Program-made: the position numbers and the translations under genes
From: CAYYAQ01 sp964469555
GTDB taxonomy: Bacteria > Planctomycetota > UBA1135 > UBA2386
Length of the DNA stretch: 17,056 bases
Reading direction: 5' to 3'
NCBI GenBank assembly: GCA_964469555.1
Contig: CAYYAQ010000112.1
Span: 1 to 17,056, forward strand
Shown here: in pieces, positions 6,528-13,803 of the stretch
How positions within the stretch are numbered: position 1 is the first letter of the stretch
Layout of the letters: every line of letters starts with the position of its first letter
The notes under the pieces: generated by a model
Databases searched by the model: none
The model's input: only the letters and a program-made list of their open reading frames with translations
What the model was told of the DNA's origin: nothing

Positions 6528-6993
6528 CTTTGTCTATCCCTTCCGATGGGGCCCTTTCATGACGAGTTGCCAGACGAGGCTCAAGGGCTGCAGGAAGCTG
6601 GGACCGGGAAACTGGTGGCCGGATTCAGGTCCGGCACTGCCCGCTACTAGGTGGGGGCCCGCACTCGGTTACCCAGGGAACTTCGATTTTGGTAGCAAGT
6701 GATTGCGTTGATTACCACGCGTCGGTGCCATCGGCGATTCGGCACTCAAAGTCATTGCTGCGCGTCGTGTATGAAGCAAGAAACAGAACCCGTCGGGGCG
6801 ACTCTCGCACGTATTCGCCCCTGAATCGGCTCTCAAGACCCGCCCTATTCCGCGTCGGCGAAATCCAAGCTGAGCTTGGTCGGCGACGCGAGCCCGTTCT
6901 AAGCTACGGTGCTTCACCCAATCCCCGGCGATCTATCAGCATCGCCCCCACACCCACCGCCCACTTCAGTCCGTCTCCGAGCGGGCTTCCGCG
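6528..6993. other. Gene-free 466-base region between divergent genes, rich in inverted repeats
   Basis: This lies between the minus-strand PEP-CTERM gene and the plus-strand protease and should hold both promoters. Visible elements: hairpin GCCGGA-TTCAGG-TCCGGC (6618-6635); near-palindrome GTGGGGGCCCGCAC (6651-6664) with one mismatched pair; and the 40-base inverted repeat at 6851-6890. Short ORFs here have no protein-like composition. I could not match the structure to a known riboswitch class. Confidence 0.5.
6851..6890. repeat. 40-base imperfect inverted repeat
   Basis: Outer arms CGCGTCG (6851-6857) and CGACGCG (6884-6890) pair perfectly. After a G-G mismatch and two more pairs, an inner stem CCAAGC / GCTTGG (6865-6870 with 6874-6879) closes on a TGA loop. 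It lies 103 bases upstream of the protease start and has no T-tract. It may be an RNA structure in the protease leader or a protein-binding site. Confidence 0.6.
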
Positions 6994-8775
6994 ATGATGA
7001 CGACCCTTCCGCGTCTCTTTCTCCTCTCGATCTCCGTGTTGCTCGTGGCGTTCGGCGGCCCTGTTTCGGCCCAGGAAGACGAAACGGCGCGGCGCAAAGT
7101 GCCTGCGGCGATCCAGAAGAAGCTCGACAAGCACATCGAGGAGCTCGACAGCGACGACGAGACCCACCAGATCTTCGTCCGGATGAAGGACCAGTTGTTC
7201 CCATCCACCAAGGACTTCCTCGCGTTCTGCAAGAAGAACAACAAGGCCAAGCGCCGGGATCTCCGCAAGAAGATCGTGGCGGACCTCAGAAAGCGCAGCG
7301 ACGCGTCCTGGGAGAAGATCGAGAAGCTCGTGCGCAAGCTCGGCGGAACCCTCCCATCGGACGAGGACCGCGAAGTCGAGGAGGAAGAGGAGGAGGAGGC
7401 CGAAGAGGGCGTCGACTTCCTGAAGCGCTTCTGGATCATCAACGGGTTCGGTTGCCAGGCGACGTTCGGCGCCTGCCTGAAGCTCGCGGCGCACCCCGAG
7501 GTCGCCTTCATCTACAAGAATCAATCCCCCTTCCAGCTGCCGGCCGCCCACGACGAGCCCCGTGGCGAAGCGGCGCGCCGACGCGGGGGCTACCGCGATC
7601 TGGCCGCGAACCGCGACGAGATCATCGAGCACTTCACGAAGATGTGGGACGAGACCCGGGAGGCGGAGAAGAAGGGCTTCGATCCAAAGGGCCTCGAGAT
7701 CCCCTGGAACCTCAAGCAGACCGGCGCCGACAACGTGTGGAAGCAAGAGAAGATCACGGGGAAGGGCGTCATCGTCGCGGTGATGGACCTGGGTCTCCTA
7801 GCTTCACCTGCCCTGGTGGGCGCGTTGTGGCGCAACACGGACGAGAAGTACGACGAGGAAGACACCGACGAGAACGGCTTCGTCGACGACATGTTCGGCT
7901 ACGACTTCTTCTTCAATCAGGGGATGAGCGTCGGCGAGTTGTCTCTGGCGGTCAACCACGGCAGCCACTGCGCCGGGATCGTCGCCGGTCGCCCATTCAA
8001 GATCTCGGAGAAGCGCACGATCGTCACCGGCGTCGCGCCCGAGTCACGCGTGATGGTGCTGCGCGGCCAGGGACAGTTCGACGGTTACGAGTATGCGCTG
8101 ATGAACGACGTGGACGTCATGTCGATGAGCTTTGGGTTCGTATCCGTCGAGACCGGCAACTGGCGCGGACTGTACCGGATGATGTTCGAGCATCTGAACG
8201 CAGCCGGCATGGTGATCGTCGGCGCGGCAGGCAACAGCGGGCCGGGCAAGAAGACGAGCCGGCGCGACCGCGAACTCGTGGCCACGGGCAAACAGATCGC
8301 GATGCCGATCGACTGCCCGGCCGTGATCACGGTCGGCGGCGTCGAGAAGGACAACACGGTCTCCGGCGCGTCGAGCCGCGGCCCGGTCTACTGGGACAAG
8401 GTCAAGTTCTACGGGGACTACCCGAAATCGAAGCCACTGAAGAAGCCCGACCTCTGCTCGTACTTCGGCGGATTCCCGTGCTGGATGTACATCCTCGCTG
8501 GAACGAGCAAGCGAGCGAACTACGAGGTCGTGCACCACTTCGACGACGCAATCGGCCTCGTGAGCGGGCCCCAAGGCACGTCCTACTCGGGACCGCACGC
8601 CGCGGGTGTCGCGGCGCTGATGCTCCAGGCCAACCCGGATCTGCCGGCGTGGCGCGTGAAGGAGTTGATGATCAAGGCGACCAAGGATCTCGGACCGAAG
8701 GGGTGGGATCCGGACTACGGGCACGGTCTGCTCCAGGCACTGCCCGCCGTGAAGGCGGCCAAGAAGACGCGATAG
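6994..8775 (+). CDS. Secreted subtilisin-like serine protease (peptidase family S8)
   Basis: The 593-residue product has a signal peptide (1-26, cleavage at VSA-QED). Residues about 55-180 look like an I9-type inhibitory propeptide (HQIFVRMKDQLF, then a second half ending HPEVAFIYKN), interrupted by an acidic run of mostly Glu at 127-138. The S8 catalytic domain covers about 235-585: Asp265 in VIVAVMDLG, His322 in NHGSHCAGIVAG, oxyanion Asn414 in GAAGNSG, and Ser530 in GTSYSGPHAAG. The triad is intact. The usual D-T/S-G after the aspartate reads D-L-G, a mild variation. An alternative start one codon later (second Met) is possible. There is no C-terminal anchor, so the mature enzyme is probably released or periplasmic. 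It stands alone, and its substrate is unknown. Confidence 0.93.
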   Translation: MMTTLPRLFLLSISVLLVAFGGPVSAQEDETARRKVPAAIQKKLDKHIEELDSDDETHQIFVRMKDQLFPSTKDFLAFCKKNNKAKRRDLRKKIVADLRKRSDASWEKIEKLVRKLGGTLPSDEDREVEEEEEEEAEEGVDFLKRFWIINGFGCQATFGACLKLAAHPEVAFIYKNQSPFQLPAAHDEPRGEAARRRGGYRDLAANRDEIIEHFTKMWDETREAEKKGFDPKGLEIPWNLKQTGADNVWKQEKITGKGVIVAVMDLGLLASPALVGALWRNTDEKYDEEDTDENGFVDDMFGYDFFFNQGMSVGELSLAVNHGSHCAGIVAGRPFKISEKRTIVTGVAPESRVMVLRGQGQFDGYEYALMNDVDVMSMSFGFVSVETGNWRGLYRMMFEHLNAAGMVIVGAAGNSGPGKKTSRRDRELVATGKQIAMPIDCPAVITVGGVEKDNTVSGASSRGPVYWDKVKFYGDYPKSKPLKKPDLCSYFGGFPCWMYILAGTSKRANYEVVHHFDDAIGLVSGPQGTSYSGPHAAGVAALMLQANPDLPAWRVKELMIKATKDLGPKGWDPDYGHGLLQALPAVKAAKKTR

Positions 8776-8788
8776 CAGCGCTCGCGTC

Positions 8789-8932
8789 GACCACGAGGGC
8801 GTTGGACCCTCGATCGACGACGACCTCTACGTCCGGGACGCGAACGGCGAGATCGGCGGCTTCGCCGCTGCCGTGAAGGCCCGGGGGAGATACTCCCTCA
8901 CCATCCGCTCGATCCGCGGTCCTGGTCGGGCG
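8789..8932 (+). pseudogene. Possible gene remnant between the protease and the low-GC gene
   Basis: One plus-strand frame, different from that of the protease, reads plausibly as protein: SIDDDLYVRDANGEIGGF followed by AAAVKARGRYSLTIRSIRG. It has no start codon nearby and soon turns into Arg-rich nonsense as base composition drops. It could be the leftover of an older gene cut when the neighbouring low-GC segment arrived. Similarity to a known family was not recognised, so the call is tentative. Confidence 0.25.
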
Positions 8933-9950
8933 GCAAGATCGCGAGCGCGAAGCGCAGATTCGAGAGTTGCTGTGGTCCATGCCCGTTACTTTGCAAGGTG
9001 CTGTTGTTTTGACGGGCGTGCTGTGCAGAGGTCTCGAGTGTTTCAAAGACAACGAGACTACCGTGTTTCGCTTTGATTGTTCTGATCGCGGCTGTGACTC
9101 TCGGCAGGTAGCGAGCCGCGGTTTCCTGATGGAAGCCGATATGAACGTAGCGGTCTTGGTTGTTTTGGATGAGGTTTACAGCTTCATCCACGTGATCAGA
9201 CATTTCTTGGGCGGTTACGTAATCGGCGAGTGCACCCGTGTCGGGCATTTCAAAGATCATTCCCGCCGCTGTCTCGACAAGAAAAGGTTGGGTCTGGCGC
9301 GTCACCGTTGGCCAGATCTTCTTTATCATAGCAGGCAGGCCGGTGTCGGCGATCTCGTCATGCCATGCGGTATCCGTTGCTGATGAGTCGACCAGGAATC
9401 CGACTCTTCGAATCGCTTCTCGGACGCGGGGGCCGGCGAGCCATGCTCCGGCTCGAAACGAATGCCCGATTTCGAAACCATTGGCTGCGAGGAGGGTCTT
9501 GGATTTCCGAACGATGGCTTCGAACTCGTCGGTGGTGTAGGCCTCCACAGATACTTCATGACCTGCATCGCGGCGACCGCGACGCATCGGGCGGCCATTG
9601 CCCCAGATTGTTGGTTTGGTCCGGAAGTTCACGCCGGCGGCTTCGACTAGCGACTGCCATGGGTGGATGTGTAGACCGAGCTCATCGCCAAGGCTCAGCG
9701 CTTTGCGAATATCTGCCTGAACCCGGGTTGCATTGGCATCGCGTTTCGTGAAATACGCGGCGTTCAGAAAATGGGTGAGAGGTACGTTTGGATGGGCCTT
9801 TCGGAGTGTGCGAAATGCATTCAGGTTGATGGCCGAGAGGTCACGCCCTTCCCAGTCCACGCTGATCGATACGTGCACGCGGGGGGTTGTTGGAGTCGAG
9901 CATGCAGTGAGAGGCAGGAGTGCGAATAACCAGAAGTAGCGCGGCATCAT
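8898..9950 (-). CDS. Polysaccharide deacetylase-like (CE4/NodB fold) lipoprotein
   Basis: The 350-residue product starts with a lipoprotein signal: hydrophobic residues then the lipobox LTAC, with Cys17 as the lipidation site. The body resembles NodB-type deacetylases: VSISVDWEG (27-35) in place of the TFDD motif, with Asp32; GLHIHPW (92-98) giving the metal-binding His94/His96; SFRAGAW (164-170) equivalent to the RxGxW motif; and GFHQE with His274. These enzymes remove acetyl groups from surface or cell-wall sugars; substrate here is unknown. Residues after about 312 look unlike the rest and read through the edge of a base-composition change, so the original C-terminus may be lost. Double ATG at 9950/9947. 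Hand counts of sample 60-base lines inside the gene give about 47-60% GC, against about 70% in the adjacent protease, suggesting acquired DNA. Confidence 0.8.
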   Translation of the reverse strand: MMPRYFWLFALLPLTACSTPTTPRVHVSISVDWEGRDLSAINLNAFRTLRKAHPNVPLTHFLNAAYFTKRDANATRVQADIRKALSLGDELGLHIHPWQSLVEAAGVNFRTKPTIWGNGRPMRRGRRDAGHEVSVEAYTTDEFEAIVRKSKTLLAANGFEIGHSFRAGAWLAGPRVREAIRRVGFLVDSSATDTAWHDEIADTGLPAMIKKIWPTVTRQTQPFLVETAAGMIFEMPDTGALADYVTAQEMSDHVDEAVNLIQNNQDRYVHIGFHQETAARYLPRVTAAIRTIKAKHGSLVVFETLETSAQHARQNNSTLQSNGHGPQQLSNLRFALAILPPDQDRGSSGW

Positions 9951-10295
9951 GAGTTCGTTCCATGGAATGTTCTGTTCCGACCAATCGAACTGTTGGTGTC
10001 GAATGGTCGCTCAAGGGATTCTCTACCCTTGCGCTCGCTTTTGAGCATAGACGTTCCAAGCTGCAATTCCGGCGGTTCCCCCCACCAAGAACCCCGACAT
10101 CACCGCCTGTCACGGCCCTTCGATGATGCTGGATCCGACGTGGTTTGAAGGTGGGCCGGTAGGCGGTGCTGCACGTGGATGGTGTTCAAGTAGCTCGCAT
10201 CACCAACGAGAACGGGCCCGGATGCCTGCCAGCATCCGGGCCCGAGATTGCGGGGTCGATGTCACACTCGTCTCGACAACAAAAACCACTCACTC
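9951..10295. other. Intergenic region upstream of the deacetylase-like gene
   Basis: This 345-base region holds an imperfect 10-bp inverted repeat (9979-9988 with 9999-10008, one mismatch) about 30 bases upstream of the deacetylase-like gene, a possible operator. It also has a small 6-bp hairpin, CAAGGG / CCCTTG, at 10013-10032, and the strong terminator hairpin of the next gene at 10213-10244. No credible gene is seen. Confidence 0.5.
10213..10244 (-). terminator. Strong terminator hairpin after the propeller-protein gene
   Basis: A 13-bp perfect stem (CGGGCCCGGATGC / GCATCCGGGCCCG) with loop CTGCCA lies 51 bases downstream of the propeller-protein stop. On the minus strand it is followed by TTCTCGTTGG, only a weak T-rich tail. 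Its length and GC content make it the clearest hairpin in the window. Confidence 0.7.
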
Positions 10296-11960
10296 TTACA
10301 ATCGAATCCTGCCGCGGTTCGACATGGCCCAGCCGCCGACTGCGCCGGAGTCGATGATCGCCCATTGATTGTAGATCGAGAAGCCGAAGCAGCCGGCTGG
10401 CAGGGCGAAGTTGACCTTGGCCGTGCAGCATGGCGAGACCGTCTGGACGGACAGGACTGTCGTTGTGTAGAGGTTGCAGCCAGCGAACGGGATCACTGTC
10501 GTTGGGCTGAAGCCGTAGAGCAGGAACGCCATGGATCCTGCCTTGGCTTTGTCGACACCGAAGGACACGGTGTGTGGGTTCGGCGAGCAGGGGACGCCGC
10601 CGTAGTTGATCGCGGGGGTGCCGCAGGTTCCGACGCAGCCGGTTGCGTTCACGTCCATGCCCAGCACGTGGAGGCGCTGGTGGATGAAGCGGTAGGACGT
10701 GCCGGCGGGGCGGCGGAAGGAGACGTCCAGATAGTTGACCAAGCCGTTGCCGGTGGGCCAGAGCGTGTTGCGGACACTTGGTTGGTAGTAGTCGCTGGCG
10801 ACGCTGCTCGGCGGTTGCATTTCGGCGAGGAGCTCGAAGCTCGTGGCGGCGGACCTCTTCTGCTTCACCATCAGGCGGTTGCACTTGTAGTCGCGGTAGA
10901 TCGCGAAGATGCGGTCGCCCTTGAGGGTTGCCGACAGTGCGTAGCTGTTGGTCGGGTTGTTGCTGCCATGGTCCGTGCTGGTAAAGGTGTCGACGACGAT
11001 CGGCGAGCTCCACGGTCCGGTGTTCATGCGCCTGCGGTAGCGGAGTTCGTAGGTCGTGATGCCGCTGATGACGCCGACCAGGTGCTTGTAGATCACGTGC
11101 GTGTAGCGACTGAAGTCGGAGGCCAGGTAGCCGTCACTGTCGCGGGGCGAAGGCGGCACACCGATCTGGTCCTGGGTGCTCCAGGTGGACGGCGGCGTGA
11201 AGACGCGCGTCGCATACTGTCCGTTGCTCGTGTTGTTGTAGAAGGACATGTGCACGAGGTTGTTCGCGTCGACGACCATGCGCACGTTCGAGGAGCTCCA
11301 AGGGTTGGCTGACATTGGGCCTTTGTTTGTCCAACTCGGAGCGACTCCCGTCGGGAAGCCCGTGAAGTTGCTCATCAGCAGACGGCTGCGCCAGGACTGC
11401 GCGCCGTTCTGCGCCGACATGTAGACGCTGTCCTTGGCGCCGACACAGATCGACGTCGAGTCGGTCCGCGTGTTGGCCGAGGCGCCGACGAGGGCGGAGA
11501 TATCCTGCGGCGCGTGGGTGAACGCGCTCGAGCTTACCTTGAAGCAGCGGTAGTACTGCTTGAAGTAGGATGGGTAGTAGTAGCGGCCCCACGTGATGTG
11601 GAGGTGGCCGGAGCGGCTGACGGCCATTGCGACGGTCGTCGTTGGTTGGGTGGAGTTGTAGCCGGTCGCGGAGTTGTTCACCGAGACAGCAAGCGTGGTC
11701 CACGGCGACGTGACGTCTTCGGCCTTGCGGCGGATGATCACCTTGCCACTTTGTTCGACGACTGCGGCGTAGAGGTAGCTGTCGTGGCGGGCCATGTTGC
11801 GGCGGGCGGCCGGCTGGTGGTAGCCGCGGGAGTTGGAGAAGCCGCCGAGGTTGAAGATCTGTGCTTCAACATTCTCTGGGGCGCTGGTGATAGCCAGCAG
11901 GGCGAGGGCGCCGGTGGCGATACTGCGGCGGGCGAAGGAGGATACGTGGTGGTCGGTCAT
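10296..11960 (-). CDS. Secreted BNR-like beta-propeller protein with planctomycete C-terminal domain
   Basis: From ATG 11960 the product has 554 residues. The signal peptide (1-33) contains an Arg pair (SSFARRSIATGALALLA), so Tat export is possible, with cleavage near VEA-Q. Residues about 45-430 show repeated blades typical of BNR/sialidase-like propellers: AMAVSRSGHLHITWG, RMVVDANNLVHMSFYN and similar lines where an index of S/D-x-x-L/V-H-x-x-W/F recurs. Catalytic sialidase residues could not be assigned. The last 114 residues (GCVGTCGTPAINYGG to the end) form a Cys/Gly-rich domain ending NRGRIRL. I know this type, with its FLLYGFSPTTVIPFAGC pattern, from the C-termini of many secreted planctomycete proteins; its role is not established. 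An in-frame ATG at 11993 would add 11 residues before the signal and is less likely. Transcription ends at the hairpin at 10213-10244. Confidence 0.85.
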   Translation of the reverse strand: MTDHHVSSFARRSIATGALALLAITSAPENVEAQIFNLGGFSNSRGYHQPAARRNMARHDSYLYAAVVEQSGKVIIRRKAEDVTSPWTTLAVSVNNSATGYNSTQPTTTVAMAVSRSGHLHITWGRYYYPSYFKQYYRCFKVSSSAFTHAPQDISALVGASANTRTDSTSICVGAKDSVYMSAQNGAQSWRSRLLMSNFTGFPTGVAPSWTNKGPMSANPWSSSNVRMVVDANNLVHMSFYNNTSNGQYATRVFTPPSTWSTQDQIGVPPSPRDSDGYLASDFSRYTHVIYKHLVGVISGITTYELRYRRRMNTGPWSSPIVVDTFTSTDHGSNNPTNSYALSATLKGDRIFAIYRDYKCNRLMVKQKRSAATSFELLAEMQPPSSVASDYYQPSVRNTLWPTGNGLVNYLDVSFRRPAGTSYRFIHQRLHVLGMDVNATGCVGTCGTPAINYGGVPCSPNPHTVSFGVDKAKAGSMAFLLYGFSPTTVIPFAGCNLYTTTVLSVQTVSPCCTAKVNFALPAGCFGFSIYNQWAIIDSGAVGGWAMSNRGRIRL

Positions 11961-12592
11961 GGTTCGGGTCGCTAGGAAGAAGGGGTAGGTCACGGCGACA
12001 CGCCGCGTCGACTGGAGAACTGCCAGGGGGCAGACGAGCGTGACATCGGCGCCAGAGTTTTCTCCCTAGATACACGTAGGCATCTGTGCATACGGTGGTT
12101 AGGGCATCCAGAAAGATCTGACCCGGGGGGCGGACCCTGGAACCTCGCAGTTCTCGCCCTCCCGCATCATGCGCTTTGGTGGGGCCATGCTTCTACAATC
12201 TGGCTTCTTCAGCGCCCTGCCTGGTTCGCCATCGTCGCGATCATCGCCGCCGCGACGGGCTCCCTCCCGTGCGCGGCGGTTTCGTTTGGGGGGCTCACAG
12301 CGAGCGCCCAGAATGTCGCGATGGCAGCGAGCTTCATCCGCGGACACCTGCCTCTCGCTGGTCACGGCGGCGGCCGCGGAGAGGGCGACCTGTCGCACCG
12401 CTCGCGTCCTTCCCGAGGCTCGTCCGACCCTCCACCACGTCACGCCAGCGGTCGGCGTGCTCCCCCACCTCGGGCGCAGTGTTACCGCCAGTGTTGCCGT
12501 TGGGACCGTTGTAAGCGCAGAACCGGCACTGCGGAGGGTGTTCCTTCGAGCACCGGTTTCGTCTGCAACCCGCTTGGCTACAAAGGTTGAGG
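11961..12592. other. 632-base region without a confident gene
   Basis: This should hold the promoter of the propeller protein near its left end. One plus-strand frame without stops (about 12102-12590) reads oddly like a secreted protein (PAWFAIVAIIAAATGSLP, then SFGGLTASAQNVAMAASF). However, it has no ATG, GTG or TTG before that stretch, and it decays into Arg/Pro/Ser-rich sequence. It may be a decayed gene. Other ORFs here are Arg-rich by-products of GC-rich DNA, and one of them reads through the tRNA gene. Confidence 0.45.
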
Positions 12593-12669
12593 TGGCGCGC
12601 CCACCAGGACTCGAACCTGGGACCCCGGGATTAGAAATCCCGTGCTCTATCCGGCTGAGCTATGGGCGC
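12593..12669 (-). tRNA. tRNA-Arg(UCU)
   Basis: The minus strand folds as a complete cloverleaf. The 7-bp acceptor is GCGCCCA / TGGGCGC, the D arm is AGCTCAGCCGGATAGAGCA, and the anticodon stem CGGGA / TCCCG encloses loop TTTCTAA with anticodon TCT (reads AGA). The T arm is CCAGG-TTCGAGT-CCTGG, with discriminator G. The 3' CCA is encoded at 12595-12593. It lies downstream of rpmB on the same strand, behind a terminator-like hairpin. Confidence 0.97.
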
Positions 12670-12727
12670 TCGAGAAAGTTCTTTTCGCATCCTAGCGGAG
12701 GCCTTGCTCTCGGCAGTACACGGAAAA

Positions 12728-12757
12728 CGGTCACTGCCCGTCGGGAATCCGTGACCG
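12728..12757 (-). terminator. Rho-independent terminator after rpmB
   Basis: On the minus strand CGGTCAC / GTGACCG (7 bp) encloses a 16-base loop that contains a short CCC/GGG pairing, and it is followed directly by TTTTCC. It begins 60 bases after the rpmB stop and separates it from the tRNA gene. Confidence 0.65.
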
Positions 12758-12817
12758 CCTGATCGGGTTCCGAGAGGGCTCGATTCCACCTCTCGAAACC
12801 ATCGCGAACGACGACGA

Positions 12818-13135
12818 TTACGCCGTCGGCCTCTGCGCCTGGGTGAACTCGCGGTTGCTGCCGCGCAGCGCCCTTACCAAGGGGAACGTTACGGTGCTCC
12901 CCTTGCGTTGCATCGTGATCTGGCCCGTCTTGATCGCTTTGGCGGACAGTTTCATGCGCACAATCGACCCCCAAGGCGTGAGCACTCTCACCGTGTGGAT
13001 GTTCGGCTTGAACTTCCGCATGCTGCGACCGGTGCAACGGAGCCCGATCCCGCCCTTCTTCTTCGCGATACCGCGACGACTCACCGAGTTACCGGTGCGA
13101 GTGCGCCGTCCTGTCATCTCACATACGCGTGCCAT
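12818..13135 (-). CDS. rpmB: 50S ribosomal protein bL28
   Basis: The 105-residue product is ribosomal protein bL28. It begins MARVCEMTGRRTRTGNSVSR, matching the family's C-x-x-T-G-x-x-x-x-x-G-N-x-V-S pattern, and continues with KFKPNIHTVRV and the basic body typical of the family. It is longer than most bL28 proteins because of a C-terminal tail (about residues 90-105, ending REFTQAQRPTA). ATG 13135 is used because the family starts there; an upstream in-frame ATG at 13195 would lie before the predicted promoter's -10 box. No rpmG (bL33) neighbour is present, unlike in many bacteria. A terminator follows. Confidence 0.95.
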   Translation of the reverse strand: MARVCEMTGRRTRTGNSVSRRGIAKKKGGIGLRCTGRSMRKFKPNIHTVRVLTPWGSIVRMKLSAKAIKTGQITMQRKGSTVTFPLVRALRGSNREFTQAQRPTA

Positions 13136-13175
13136 AACTGTTCTCTCGCCTAGGATTCCGGTCGGAGGGCGCAGG

Positions 13176-13203
13176 AGGATACATCGGCCAAGCAACGTCG
13201 CAA
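13176..13203 (-). promoter_or_regulatory. Promoter-like sequence for rpmB
   Basis: On the minus strand TTGCGA (13203-13198), 16 bases and TATCCT (13181-13176) give a fair sigma-70 pattern. Transcription would start near 13169, about 34 bases before ATG 13135. This fits the later of the two possible rpmB starts. Confidence 0.4.
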
Positions 13204-13324
13204 CCCTGGCCCCGTCGGAAACCCGCGATTTTGTCGATGGCGTGAACCGTATTCGTGGTGTTTTGGTCCGTATGCCAAAGGCCGCTCACGCCTGAAACAC
13301 CGTAGTGGCTGAGACCTCGGGGAT

Positions 13325-13351
13325 TTGAAAACTGGAATTCTCTGGTATGCT
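13325..13351 (+). promoter_or_regulatory. Possible promoter for the second PEP-CTERM gene
   Basis: TTGAAA (13325-13330) and TATGCT (13346-13351) resemble -35 and -10 boxes, but the 15-base spacer is shorter than ideal. The start codon is about 60 bases further on. Confidence 0.3.
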
Positions 13352-13413
13352 CCCTGTCCCACCTCAGCTCCCATGGATCCCCTCCACGGGCCCGTCTAAC
13401 TAGATCTGCATCG

Positions 13414-13713
13414 ATGATTCGACACCCTTTGACGGGCCAGGTGGCCCGGGCACTACGCTCGGCCTGCCTGCCAACTCTGTGCCTACTATTCCTGCCTCTG
13501 GGTCTCGCCGCTCAGAATGCCGGGAGTCCCACGGCGACTGTCTCGAATCAGACAGAGACGACGGAGGGCGACGGCAGTGCCACCGCGAGTCCGGCGCCGG
13601 AGCCAGACACCTGGATGCTCCTGGGCACCGGTGCCGTAGTGCTCCTCCTTCTCTATACGCGGCGTCGCACGGCCCGCGCGCTGACGCCGCACACGGCGCA
13701 GCAGCAGATCTGA
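13414..13713 (+). CDS. Very small PEP-CTERM sorting-domain protein
   Basis: The 99-residue product consists of a signal peptide (1-33, basic start then LPTLCLLFLPLGLAA), a 28-residue Ser/Thr/Ala/Gly-rich linker (SPTATVSNQTETTEGDGS and onward), and a C-terminal PEP-CTERM signal. The PEP is at 62-64, followed by a transmembrane stretch (MLLGTGAVVLLLLY) and RRR at 83-85. A 14-residue tail follows. Once signal peptide and sorting tail are removed, only about 28 residues of Thr/Ser-rich peptide remain, a possible glycosylation carrier (inference). It is the second such orphan in the window; no exosortase gene is here. Downstream is the convergent pyrC gene, with about 90 bases between stops. Confidence 0.8.
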   Translation: MIRHPLTGQVARALRSACLPTLCLLFLPLGLAAQNAGSPTATVSNQTETTEGDGSATASPAPEPDTWMLLGTGAVVLLLLYTRRRTARALTPHTAQQQI

Positions 13714-13803
13714 GATCCAGGGCGGACCGACACCCGGCTTGGTTGCAAGCCGGTATCTCGAGAGCAATCGATCCCGAGAGTGTTCCCTATCCGGACCGAG
13801 AGC

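Noticed and set aside
6624..6634. Ten-base match to the SRP RNA core (TCAGGTCCGG)
   Set aside because: The essential following bases (AAGGAAGCAG) are absent and the surroundings do not form SRP domain IV.
6600..6690. Cobalamin riboswitch-like string on the plus strand (GGGAA, GGTG, TCC, CTGCCCGC in order)
   Set aside because: The central bases form a 6-bp hairpin that does not fit the cobalamin fold, the 5' and 3' conserved boxes are missing, and the downstream gene is a protease.
6909..8876. Plus-strand ORF of 655 codons overlapping the protease
   Set aside because: It is an Arg-rich shadow in another frame; the 6994-8775 frame carries a signal peptide and complete S8 motifs.
12169..12762. 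Plus-strand ORF of 197 codons
   Set aside because: It reads through the antisense of the tRNA-Arg gene, a well-known source of false ORFs, and is Arg/Ser/Pro-rich with no domain.
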